Shown piece by piece: positions 26,271 through 36,000 of a DNA stretch of 64,000 nucleotides (positions are counted from its first letter, which is position 1; each line of letters begins with the position of its first letter). Location: the NCBI GenBank assembly GCA_963824935.1, contig CAWGRF010000030.1, positions 124,001 through 188,000 on the forward strand, in the 5' to 3' direction. Both the position numbers and the translations under genes were made by a program. Below the pieces are notes generated by a model. The model had not been told where the DNA came from. It ran no database searches and worked only from the letters and a program-made list of their open reading frames with translations. Origin of the DNA: JACCZX01 sp963824935 (lineage in GTDB: Bacteria; Pseudomonadota; Gammaproteobacteria; Burkholderiales; Burkholderiaceae_F).

Positions 26271-26861
26271 ATGACCACCATCGTTGTCGTCAAGAAGAAC
26301 GGTGAAATCGCTATCGCGTCCGACGCGCTCGTGACCTTCGGCGAAACGCGCCTGCCGCACGGCTACGAGGTCAACGAAAAGATTTTCTCGATCGGTGATT
26401 CGTATGTCGGTTTGGCGGGCAGCACCGCGCACTTCGTCGTGCTATCCGAAGCGATGCGTCAGCTCGCTGATGAGTGCAAGCTCGGCAGCCGGCAGGAAGT
26501 TTTCGCCACTTTTCAGCGCCTGCATGTAGTGCTAAAGGACAAATTCTTCCTGAATCCGAAGGAAGATGATTCGGATCCGTACGAGTCATCGCAAATTACC
26601 GCGTTGATCGCAAATCCAACCGGCATCTATGGCGTGTACTCGTACCGTGAAGTGTTCAGCTTCGATCGCTTCTGGGGCATCGGGTCGGGGCGCAACTTTG
26701 CGTTGGGCGCGATGTACACGGTGTACGAGCGCGCAAAGACCGCGCGCGACGTCGCCGAAATCGGTATTAAGGCCGGCGCGGAGTTCGACAAGAGCTCATC
26801 GCTGCCACTGCGCGTTTTCAGTTTTTCTTCAGGCTCTTCGACGAATCGCGAGCAAGGGTGA
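26271..26861 (+). CDS. Betaproteobacterial proteasome homologue (BPH), HslV/proteasome-beta-like peptidase
   Basis: 196 residues, Ntn-hydrolase fold. After Met removal the protein starts TTIVVVKKNGEIAIASDAL, which parallels HslV. Thr2 would be the catalytic nucleophile, with Asp18 and Lys37 (VNEKIF) in the positions of the proteasome Asp17/Lys33 pair. GLAGSTAH and GIGSGRNFALGAM are further family segments. The closest named family I recognise is BPH, a self-assembling proteasome relative from betaproteobacteria. No HslU or other unfoldase is encoded nearby. It is embedded between aceF and lpdA; its lpdA neighbour starts 3 bp after its stop. Confidence 0.8.
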   Translation: MTTIVVVKKNGEIAIASDALVTFGETRLPHGYEVNEKIFSIGDSYVGLAGSTAHFVVLSEAMRQLADECKLGSRQEVFATFQRLHVVLKDKFFLNPKEDDSDPYESSQITALIANPTGIYGVYSYREVFSFDRFWGIGSGRNFALGAMYTVYERAKTARDVAEIGIKAGAEFDKSSSLPLRVFSFSSGSSTNREQG

Positions 26862-26863
26862 CG

Positions 26864-28637
26864 ATGAGCGACACCGAAGTGAAAGTGCCGGATATCGGCG
26901 ATTTCAAAGACGTTGAAGTCATTGAAGTGCTGGTCAAGCCGGGCGATACGATCGTCAAAGATCAGTCGCTGATCACAGTCGAGAGTGACAAGGCGTCGAT
27001 GGAGATTCCATCGTCGGCTGCGGGCGTCGTGCGCGAACTGCGTGTCAAGCTCGGTGACAAGGTATCGCAGGGAACGCCGATAGTCTTACTGGACGAAAGT
27101 CAGGACGAGCGCCCGGCCACCGGCGTTCAGCCCGAGGCACTCGCAGCCAGCCGACTCTTCAAGCTCGTTGCCCGACGTGGAGTCGGCTACCGGCGCTGCA
27201 CCCGACATCGAGTGCGATGTGCTCGTCTTGGGTGCCGGCCCCGGTGGCTACTCGGCGGCGTTTCGCGCAGCGGATCTCGGCAAGAAGACGGTTCTAGTCG
27301 AACGCTATGCAACGCTCGGCGGCGTGTGCCTTAACGTCGGCTGCATTCCTTCAAAGGCATTGCTGCATGTGGCGGCAGTCATGGATGAGGCGGTTCACTT
27401 TGCGGCGATTGGCGTGGACTTCGGAAAGCCCGCGCTTGATCTCGACAAGCTTCGCGCACACAAATCGAAGGTGGTAGGCAAGCTGACAGGCGGTCTTAAC
27501 ACGATGGCCAAGGCACGCAAGGTGATCGTGCTGCGCGGCGTCGGGACGTTCATCGGACCGCATCGGCTGGAGATCGACACGACAACCGGGGATGGACGCG
27601 ACACTACCGGCGAGAAAAAGGTCGTGCGCTTTGCCAAGGCGATCATTGCGGCCGGGTCGCAAGCGGTGGAGTTACCGTTCGTCCCGGACGATCCGCGCAT
27701 CGTCGATTCGACCAGCGCGTTGGATTTGAGCGCGGTGCCGAAGCGCATGCTGGTGATCGGCGGCGGGATCATCGGACTTGAAATGGCCACCGTGTATTCG
27801 ACGCTCGGCGCGCGCATCGAAGTGGTAGAGATGTTGGACGGCCTGATGACCGGCACTGACCGCGACCTGGTCAAGGTATGGCAGAAGTTCAACGACAAGC
27901 GTTTTGACAAGGTGATGCTAAAGACCAAGACAGTTGCCGTCGAAGCGAAGTCCGACGGCATCCTGGCCAAATTCGAAGGCGAGCAGGCACCTGCCGAACC
28001 GCAGCTGTACGATCTTGTGCTGGTGAGCGTCGGCCGCTCGCCGAACGGCAAGGCGATCGGCGCAGATAAGGCCGGCGTCGCAGTCACCGATCGCGGTTTT
28101 ATCGAAGTCGATCGGCAAATGCGCACCAATGTGCCGCACATATTCGCGATCGGCGATATCGCCGGCAATCCGATGCTGGCGCATAAGGCGGTGCACGAAG
28201 GGCACGTCGCGGCCGAAGCGGCGGCGGGTGAGAAAAGCTACTTTGACGCGCGCGTGATTCCGTCGGTGGCCTACACCGACCCTGAAATCGCATGGGTCGG
28301 AGTCACCGAAGACGAGTCGCGAGCGCAGGGCACCAAGGTTAAGGTCGCCAAGTTTCCATGGCAGGCAAGCGGCCGCGCGATCGCCAACGGCCGTGACGAG
28401 GGTTTTACCAAGCTGATTTTCGATGACGTGACGCACCGCATCATTGGCGGAGGTATCGTCGGCACGCATGCAGGAGACCTGATCAGCGAGGTCGCGCTCG
28501 CAATCGAGATGGGCGCCGACGCTGTCGATATCGGCAAAACGATCCACCCGCATCCGACGCTCAGTGAGTCGATCGGAATGGCAGCCGAAGTTGCGCATGG
28601 CACGTGCACCGATCTGCCGCCGCAGCGCCGGCAGTAG
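26864..28637 (+). CDS. lpdA: Dihydrolipoamide dehydrogenase with N-terminal lipoyl domain, frameshifted near 27137
   Basis: This is the E3 flavoprotein that reoxidises dihydrolipoyl groups with NAD. Residues 1-78 form a lipoyl domain nearly identical to that of AceF. After a linker comes the FAD-binding GAGPGGYSAAFRAADLG, the redox disulfide GGVCLNVGCIPSKALLH, an NAD-binding GGGIIGLEMA, and the C-terminal dimerisation domain with HPHPTLSES. The linker changes frame around 27130-27140, consistent with one extra base. Corrected length is about 590 residues. Fused lipoyl-E3 proteins are known from Neisseria and Cupriavidus. Confidence 0.9.
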
Positions 28638-28755
28638 TTGACCTTGCCTCAGCCATCTGGATGCGTACGGCGCGATTGATTTGTCATCGCAGCGTCGTAC
28701 CCTACGGTCTCTCGGTACTTCTCCTTAGTTCGAATACTTTGAACGTCGTCGGGCC

Positions 28756-29934
28756 ATGGGCTTTCTCGAAATTCTCGCCGCCGGCGCGGCTCCTGAGGAG
28801 GCCGCTGGCGATGATGTGCCCGCTGACGCCGAGCGCTGGTCCGATCCGAGCACGTGGCGTGGAACTTCTCCGGCCAGAGGCGATGCGGTCATAGTTGAGG
28901 CGGGCCGCACGCTGATCGTCGATCAGGACGTCGATGTAGGATCGTTACGCATCGAAGGCACTGTGGTCATTGCGCGGCGCGACACTCGCATCCGCGCCGA
29001 GTGGATTCTCGTCGAGCGTGCCGGTGCGTTGATCGCCGGTACCGCCGAGAAACCGTTTAAACAGCAGCTCAGTGTCACGCTCTGCTCAGGCGCATCAAAC
29101 GACAGTGCGCCGGGTCATTCGCCGTTAGGCAGTAAGTTTCTGGCCGCACTCGATGGCGGAACGATCGATCTACATGGCGAAGCGCGGACCTCATGGGTGC
29201 CGCTCGGCGCGAGCACGGCGCCAGGCCATAACACGCTGCGGCTGGCGCAGCCAGTCGACTGGCGCGCCGGCGAACGTATTGCGATCGCCTCGGGCGCCGA
29301 GCACTGCCTACTGGAAGAAAGACAGGTCGATGAGCTCGGCGCCGACTGCCTGACGGTTCGATTGACATCGCCGGTCTGGCATCGGCATTACGGCACGCAT
29401 GCGCCTTTGCGACATGTGTCGCCGGGTTCGGTTGGAAAGGTCGTGTTGCTGTCGCGCAATATCGTGATCGAAGGTTGTGCGGATTCAGAGCGCAACAGCG
29501 TCGGTGCGTACTGCATGATTGCAGGCACATCGGAGACTCCCGCGCGTCATTCGGTCGGCCGCTTTTCCGGCGTTGAGTTCCGCCGCATGGGTCAATTCAA
29601 TCGTCCCGGCCGCTACCCGCTGCATTGGCATAACAACGGCGATGCTGCCGAGAGCTCGGTTGTGGGTTGTCTGATCCACCAGTCGTATCAGCGCGGCATC
29701 GTCACCGTCGGGTCGCGTCATGTTCGCATCAGCGGCAATGTCGTGATGAAGCCGTACGGCCATGGTTATATCGTCGAGAGCGAGGACAACTCCCCGCAGC
29801 TGGTGACAACCAATCTGGCGTTACGCCCGCGCGTCGTTCGCTTCGCCGATCAAAAGATGCGCAGCTACTGCGAGCATCGCCCGCGCGCGTTCTGGATAGT
29901 TCAATCGGCCGCTGCGCGCGCTTCTGTTCACTAG
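28756..29934 (+). CDS. G8-domain protein, short form
   Basis: 392 residues. Residues 20-140 match a G8 domain: WSDPSTWRGTSPARGDAVIV, then AGRTLIVDQDVDVGSLRIEG, with further paired-Gly strands. A right-handed beta-helix-like stretch follows, with HWHNNGDAAESSVVGCLIHQ, RGIVTVGSRHVRISGNVVMK and GHGYIVESEDNSPQL. The protein ends soon after RPRAFWI, where related CEMIP/PKHD1L1-type proteins continue for many more helix turns. No signal peptide is visible. Related proteins bind or cut glycans such as hyaluronan; here a function cannot be assigned. Confidence 0.7.
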   Translation: MGFLEILAAGAAPEEAAGDDVPADAERWSDPSTWRGTSPARGDAVIVEAGRTLIVDQDVDVGSLRIEGTVVIARRDTRIRAEWILVERAGALIAGTAEKPFKQQLSVTLCSGASNDSAPGHSPLGSKFLAALDGGTIDLHGEARTSWVPLGASTAPGHNTLRLAQPVDWRAGERIAIASGAEHCLLEERQVDELGADCLTVRLTSPVWHRHYGTHAPLRHVSPGSVGKVVLLSRNIVIEGCADSERNSVGAYCMIAGTSETPARHSVGRFSGVEFRRMGQFNRPGRYPLHWHNNGDAAESSVVGCLIHQSYQRGIVTVGSRHVRISGNVVMKPYGHGYIVESEDNSPQLVTTNLALRPRVVRFADQKMRSYCEHRPRAFWIVQSAAARASVH

Positions 29935-29983
29935 CTTTTCCGCTCGCCCGTATCATTCCGCCCGAAGCTAACGCGGGCGCAGC

Positions 29984-30685
29984 ATGTCGACGCAGGACGA
30001 ACTCAAACGAGCGGTCGCGCAAGCCGCGATCCGTTTCGTGAAAAACGGCGAGATCATCGGCGTCGGCACCGGCTCGACTGCCGACTACTTCATCGATGAG
30101 TTAGCAAAGGTGCAGCCCCGCATTGCAGGTGCAGTCCCGAGCTCGGAGCGCAGCGCGACGCGTCTCGCACACCATGGAATTCGCTTGTTCGATTTGAACG
30201 ATGTCGAAACGCTGCCGATCTACGTCGATGGCGCCGATCAGATTGATGCCGATTTTTCAATGATCAAAGGCGGCGGTGGCGCGCTGACGCGTGAAAAGAT
30301 CGTCGCCGCGGTGGCGCAGACCTTCGTCTGCATTGCCGACGAAAGCAAAAAAGTCGATGTGCTGGGCGGCTTTCCGCTCCCAGTTGAAGTGGTTCCAATT
30401 GCGTGCGCGTATGTGATGCGCGAGCTAGCGCAATATGGGACGCCCAAGGTCCGCTCGGGCTTTACGACCGATAACGGGAACATCATTATCGATGTGCATG
30501 ATCTTGAGATTCACGACGCGCGTGCACTCGAGGAACGCATCGATCGCATCGTCGGCGTCGTCACCAACGGATTGTTTGCTGCGCGCGGTGCCGATGTGCT
30601 GTTGCTGGGTACCGACAATGGCGTGATCGAATCGCGGCGGCCACACGATGGCAACAAGGATAAGCAATGGCGACCGGAGCGTTAG
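29984..30685 (+). CDS. rpiA: Ribose-5-phosphate isomerase A
   Basis: 233 residues. It interconverts ribose-5-phosphate and ribulose-5-phosphate in the pentose phosphate pathway. Motifs are IGVGTGSTADYFIDEL for phosphate binding, YVDGADQIDADFSMIKGGGG with the catalytic Asp and Lys, and the GFPLPVEVVP loop. The ATG at 29984 follows GCGGGCGCAGC without a strong ribosome-binding site. The 3' end overlaps the next gene by 19 bp. Confidence 0.95.
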   Translation: MSTQDELKRAVAQAAIRFVKNGEIIGVGTGSTADYFIDELAKVQPRIAGAVPSSERSATRLAHHGIRLFDLNDVETLPIYVDGADQIDADFSMIKGGGGALTREKIVAAVAQTFVCIADESKKVDVLGGFPLPVEVVPIACAYVMRELAQYGTPKVRSGFTTDNGNIIIDVHDLEIHDARALEERIDRIVGVVTNGLFAARGADVLLLGTDNGVIESRRPHDGNKDKQWRPER

Positions 30686-31392
30686 GCCGCTACCGCAGGC
30701 ATTCACCGCTTAGAGCGGTTTTGCGCGGCATCGGCTGGCTCGTCGCCGCACTCATCGTAATTGCTGCGACATATGTAACGGCCGCGATTGCGCTCGGTGC
30801 TCTACCGGTCAACTCTTCGTTCGCCGAGTCCGCGGACGGCATACCGATTTATGTGCGAACCAATGGTGTGCACGCGGAACTGATACTGCCGACGCGCGCC
30901 GCCGATATCGACTGGAGCGTCGAGCATCCGCCCGCACACATGCGCTCGCTCGCCGAACCGCACGAATGGATCGCGTTTGGGTGGGGCGATCGCGGGTTTT
31001 TTGCTCAGACGCCAACGTGGGCTGATCTGAGAGTAGTAACGGCGCTGACCGCACTGAGTGGATTGAGCCCGGGCGCGATGCACGTCGAATACATCGAATC
31101 ACCACGCTCGTACAAGGCGCGCGAGATCAAGATCAGCCCGGAGCAATACGCGCGGCTGGTCGCATACATCCGTGCCTCGTTCGAGCGCGATGAGGCGGGC
31201 CGCCCGAAGCGCGCCGGGTTTCACGGTTACTTTGAATACGATGCGTTCTACGAAGCCAGCCGTAGCTACAAGTTCTGGTTCACCTGCAACGACTGGGTAC
31301 GCAAGGCGCTTAGCGAAACCGGAGTGCGAGCGCCAATCTGGTCTCCGTTTGATACGGCGCTGTTCTATCAGGTAGAGCGGATTAGGCGATAG
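30667..31392 (+). CDS. DUF2459 / TIGR02117 family membrane-anchored protein
   Basis: 241 residues. One N-terminal membrane segment (GWLVAALIVIAATYVTAAIAL, about residues 22-42) precedes a periplasmic domain. Conserved features are TNGVHAELILPTR, EWIAFGWGDRGFF and YKFWFTCNDWVRKAL. The His and Cys in these segments are the invariant residues of the family and recall NlpC/P60-like active sites. No function is established. It overlaps rpiA by 19 bp. Confidence 0.85.
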   Translation: MATGALGRYRRHSPLRAVLRGIGWLVAALIVIAATYVTAAIALGALPVNSSFAESADGIPIYVRTNGVHAELILPTRAADIDWSVEHPPAHMRSLAEPHEWIAFGWGDRGFFAQTPTWADLRVVTALTALSGLSPGAMHVEYIESPRSYKAREIKISPEQYARLVAYIRASFERDEAGRPKRAGFHGYFEYDAFYEASRSYKFWFTCNDWVRKALSETGVRAPIWSPFDTALFYQVERIRR

Positions 31393-31409
31393 CGAAGCGA
31401 TCTGCTTCT

Positions 31410-31682
31410 TCAAGTAGTGGGTGGCACATAGCCCTGCGCCACGTCGGCGCCTTCGCCGAAGAAGTGCTTTTCCATCTGCGTCAGCAGATACTTGCGGGCG
31501 CGGGTGTCAGCGAGGTTCAGCCGGTTCTCATTGACCAGCATCGTCTGATGCTTGAGCCATCCAGCCCACGCCTCCTTCGAGACGTTTTCCCAAATCCGCT
31601 TGCCAAGTTCGCCGGGCACTGGAGGAAATTCCAGGCCCTCCGCCTCGCGCCCCAGCTTCACACAGTTCACCATCCTTGCCAT
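31410..31682 (-). CDS. yggX: Oxidative damage protection protein, Fe(II) trafficking (YggX)
   Basis: 90 residues. The start at 31682 gives ARMVNCVKLGREAEGLEFPP, the characteristic YggX N-terminus with the conserved Cys. GKRIWENVSKEAWAGWLKHQ and LNLADTRARKYLLTQMEKHF follow. It protects iron-sulfur clusters from oxidation and helps move ferrous iron. It starts 8 bp after argA and is probably co-transcribed with it. Confidence 0.95.
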   Translation of the reverse strand: MARMVNCVKLGREAEGLEFPPVPGELGKRIWENVSKEAWAGWLKHQTMLVNENRLNLADTRARKYLLTQMEKHFFGEGADVAQGYVPPTT

Positions 31683-31690
31683 CGTCACTC

Positions 31691-33050
31691 CTAAAGCTGC
31701 TTTAGCAGCACCTGTGAGCGACGCTGCCAGTTGTACATGTTCTGCCGCGCATGCGGCAGATCGTCGACCGTCGCCGGCTTGTATCCGCGCTTGATGAAAA
31801 AGTGCGCAGTGCGCGTGGTCAGGACGAACAGCTTCGCGATACCGGCTGCCTTTGCGCGCGCTTCGATCCGCTTCATCAGCCGCTCGCCGTCGCCGTACGC
31901 CTGATAGTCGGGATGCACGGTCAGACACGCAAGCTCACCCATCTGTTCGCGCGGAAACGGATAAAGTGCGGCGCAGCCGAAAATGAAGCCGTCGTGCTCG
32001 AGCACGACAAAGCGATCGATCTCGCGCTCGATCAGTTCGCGCGGGCGCTTGACCAGCGTGCCGTCGGCCTCGAGCGGTTCGATCAGCTTGATGATGCCGC
32101 CGACATCGTCGGGTGTCGCATCGCGCAGTTGTTCGAGATCTTCGGAGGCGACCATCGTGCCGACCCCTTCGTGCGTGAAAAGCTCCGCCAGTACGCTGCC
32201 GTCAAGCGCATAGGAAAGGATGTGGGCGCGCGCAACCCCACCCTTGCACGCCTTGACGGCGTAGCCGCAGATTGAACGCCGTGTCTGCTTCGACGTCGCC
32301 GCTGGCAAGAAGCGCTTCGGCCGCCTGCACCGTCAGTTCGCTGCGCAGCGTGCCGTCAGCGCCGCGCACCCCTTCGGTTTCGGTGAGCAAAATGAGCTTG
32401 TCGGCCTTGACCGCGGTTGCTACCGCGCACGCGGTGTCTTCCATCGTCAGATTGAATGCCTCACCGGTCGGCGAAAAGCCCAGAGGCGATAACAACACGA
32501 TGGCACCGTTGGCGAGTGTCACTCGCAGCGCATCGGCGTCGACCTTGCGCACTACGCCGGTCAACTGATAATCAATACCGTCGATCACGCCGAGCGGACG
32601 TGCGGTAACGAAGTTTCCGCTGACGACGCGCACCTTCGAATGCGCCATCGGAGTCGACGGCAGCCCTTGCGAAAACGCCGCTTCAATGTCCAGGCGAATC
32701 TCGCCCGATGCCTCCTTCGCGCATTCCAGCGCCGGCGCATCCGTAATGCGCACGTCGTTCGCAAAGCGTGATTCGACACCCTTCAGCGCCAGTTGCGCCT
32801 GCACTTGCGGGCGTGAGCCGTGCACCACGAGCAGGCGAATCCCCATCGCATTGAGCAGCGACAGATCCTGCACGAGCGCAACAAGGCGACCTGCCTCGAT
32901 CAGCCCGCCGGCAAAGCCGACGACGAACGTGCGGCCGCGATGCGCGTGGACATACGGCGCCACGTCGCGCAGCCATGCAACAAACCGCGCATGATCGCTG
33001 ACAGCCGCAGCTAGCGACGCAATCGGCTCGGCCGGAGCAGCATCGTTCAT
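31691..33050 (-). CDS. argA: N-acetylglutamate synthase, frameshifted near 32266
   Basis: It catalyses the first step of arginine synthesis, acetylating glutamate with acetyl-CoA. The N-terminal amino-acid-kinase domain starts at ATG 33050 and includes RTFVVGFAGGLIEAG and LLVVHGSRPQVQ. The C-terminal GNAT domain has CLTVHPDYQAYGDGERLMKR. The frame breaks in between, where the sequence AVKACKGGVARAHILSYALD is read one base out of phase. An extra base around 32263-32270 explains it. Corrected length is about 450 residues, normal for ArgA. Probably a sequence error. Confidence 0.88.
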
Positions 33051-33075
33051 TCGCAAAAGTATACTGAGTGCTCCC

Positions 33076-36000
33076 ATGCGTTCGAGCCGAGTTGTGGCAA
33101 ATGCGACTGCGGCGGCGCGGTCGCAACGAGGTGTTCGTCGCCGCGCGCCGCTCCCCGTCGTCACATTTCCCGAAGAACTCCCGGTCTCCGGCGCGCGCGA
33201 CGAGATCGCTCGCGCGATCGGGTCGCATCAGGTCGTCATCGTCAGCGGTGAAACGGGATCGGGCAAGACCACTCAGCTGCCGAAGATTTGTCTGGCGCTT
33301 GGACGCGGTGAAAATGGACTGATCGGACATACACAACCGCGCCGTATTGCCGCCTCGAGTATTGCCAGACGCATCGCGCACGAACTGGGGAGCGCCGTCG
33401 GCGAGGTGGTCGGCTACAAGGTTCGCTTTACCGACCAAACAAGTCCTGATGCGTCGATCAAGTTGATGACCGACGGCATCCTGCTCGCCGAAACGCAGAG
33501 CGATCCGATGCTGCGGGCATACGACACGCTGATCATCGACGAGGCACACGAGCGCTCACTCAATATCGATTTTCTGCTTGGTTACATCAAGCAGTTGTTG
33601 CTAAAAAATGAGCGCCCCGATCTGAAAGTCATCATCACATCGGCAACGATTGATGCCGATCGCTTCGCGAAGCACTTCGCGGGTCCAGCTGGACCGGCAC
33701 CGATCATCGAAGTGTCCGGACGGATGTATCCGGTCGAGGTGCGCTATCGGCCAGTAGCCGATGCCGACGATGCCGACGATCGCACGTTGATGGAAGCGAT
33801 TGTCGATGCGGTTGATGAGCTTGCGCGCGTCGGACGCGGCGACGTGCTGGTGTTCCTGCCGGGTGAACGCGAGATCCGCGAAGCTGCTGAAGCGCTGCGC
33901 AAGCATCATCCGGCGGGCGCCGAAATTCTGCCCCTCTTTGCGCGGCTCTCGGTAGAAGAACAGGAACGCGTGTTCAAGCCGTCGTCCAGCGCACGTCGGA
34001 TCGTGTTGGCGACCAATGTTGCAGAAACATCGCTCACCGTGCCCGGCATTCGCTATGTGATCGACACCGGTCTGGCGCGGGTCAAGCGCTATTCGTATCG
34101 CAACAAGGTCGAGCAGTTGCAGATCGAGGCGATATCGCAAGCGGCAGCCAACCAGCGCGCCGGTCGTTGCGGCCGCGTGGCTGACGGCGTCTGCATCCGG
34201 CTTTACAGCGCGGACGATTTCACCGGCCGCGTGCGCTTTACCGATCCTGAGGTCCAGCGCTCTTCGCTGGCGGGCGTGATCTTGCGTATGAAGTCACTCG
34301 GGCTCGGCGACGTTGCGGAATTTCCCTTCGTCGAGCCGCCGCCACGGCGTGCGATCGCCGACGGCTACCAGTTGTTGGCCGAGCTGAACGCGGTCGACGC
34401 TCGCAACGAGCTGAGTGCAGTCGGGCGCGAGCTTGCCAACCTGCCACTCGATCCAAGAGTCGGCCGCATGCTGATCGCCGCACGCGATCAGCAATGCTTG
34501 CGGGAACTGCTGGTGATCGCGGCTGCGCTGTCGGTGCAGGATCCGCGCGACCGCCCGCTCGAGGCGCAGGAGGCGGCTGACAACGCACATCGACGCTTTG
34601 CCGACGAGAAGAGCGACTTCTTGTCGCTGCTCAAGCTATGGGCATTTGTGCAGGAAAGGATCGGCCACAAGAAATCCAATCGCAAGCTGACCGAGGAGTT
34701 CAAGAGCCATTTCTTGAGCCCGCGCCGGATTCGCGAGTGGGTCGACGTGCATGCGCAGCTGACGACGATCGTTGGCGAGCATGGCTGGCGCGTCAATGCA
34801 TCTGCCGCAACGTTCGAACAGATTCATGTGGCGCTGCTGGCGGGATTGCTTGGCAATATCGGCCTCCGCATCGCCGACGCCGAGCGTGGTGAGCCGCCAT
34901 ATGCTGGCGCGCGCGGAATCAAGTTTTTTGTCTGGCCGGGATCGGCGCTGCTAAAGAAAGCGGGCCGCTGGATCGTGGCAGCGGAACTGATTGAGACGAC
35001 ACGCCTTTATGCACGGACGGTCGCGATTATCGAAGCGGCGTGGCTCGAACGGATCGGCGCTCATCTGTTGCAGAAGACTCATGGCGACCCGCATTGGGAA
35101 AAGAAGCGCGGGGAGGTCGTCGCATTTGAGCGCGCGACCCTATACGGATTGGTGGTGTATGCGCAGCGCCGCGTTTCCTTTGGCCCGATCGATAGTGCTC
35201 TTGCACGCCAGATCTTCATTCGCGAGGCGTTGGTTGCGGGGGAGCTCGAAACGCGAGCGCCATTTTTGGCGCACAACCTTCGGCTGATTCGCGAGATTCG
35301 CGAGCTCGAACACAAGGCGCGCCGCCTCGATGTGCTGGTGGACGATGAACTGATAGCCGCGTTTTATGACCGCGTGATCCCGGCGGAGGTTCATAGCGCC
35401 GCAGCGTTTGAGAGTTGGCGCGTCGACGCTGAACGCCACGAGCCTAAATTGCTGTTCTTGTCGCGCGACGAGTTGATGCGACACGAAGCGGCCGGTGTCA
35501 CGACCGATCTGTTTCCGAAGGAAACCGTGCTGGGCGGCAGCGGCGAAGCGGAAATGCACTTCGCACTCGAGTACCACTTCGAGCCAGGTAGCGCGCGCGA
35601 CGGCGTCACAGTAACGGTACCGCTGGTCGCCCTGAACCATATCGACGCCGAGCGATGCGAGTGGCTGGTACCCGGCATGCTGAAGGAAAAAGTGCAGTTG
35701 CTGATCAAGTCGTTGCCGCAGAAACTGCGTCGCCATTGTGTACCGCTGCCGGAGTATGCAAGCGGATTTGCGGAACGCCGTGCGGGTGATCGTACCGAGC
35801 GAACCCTGATCGATGCATTGATTGCAGACATTCGCGCGGAGCGCGGCATCGTGTGCCAGGCGGCCGACTTCAAGCGCGAGTCCTTGCCGGTCCATTTGCT
35901 GATGAACTTCAAGGTCGTCGATGAGCACGCGAGACAGCTGGCAATGGGCCGCAATCTGGCGCAGCTGAAGTCTGAGCTCGGCAGACAAGCGCGAGTGACG

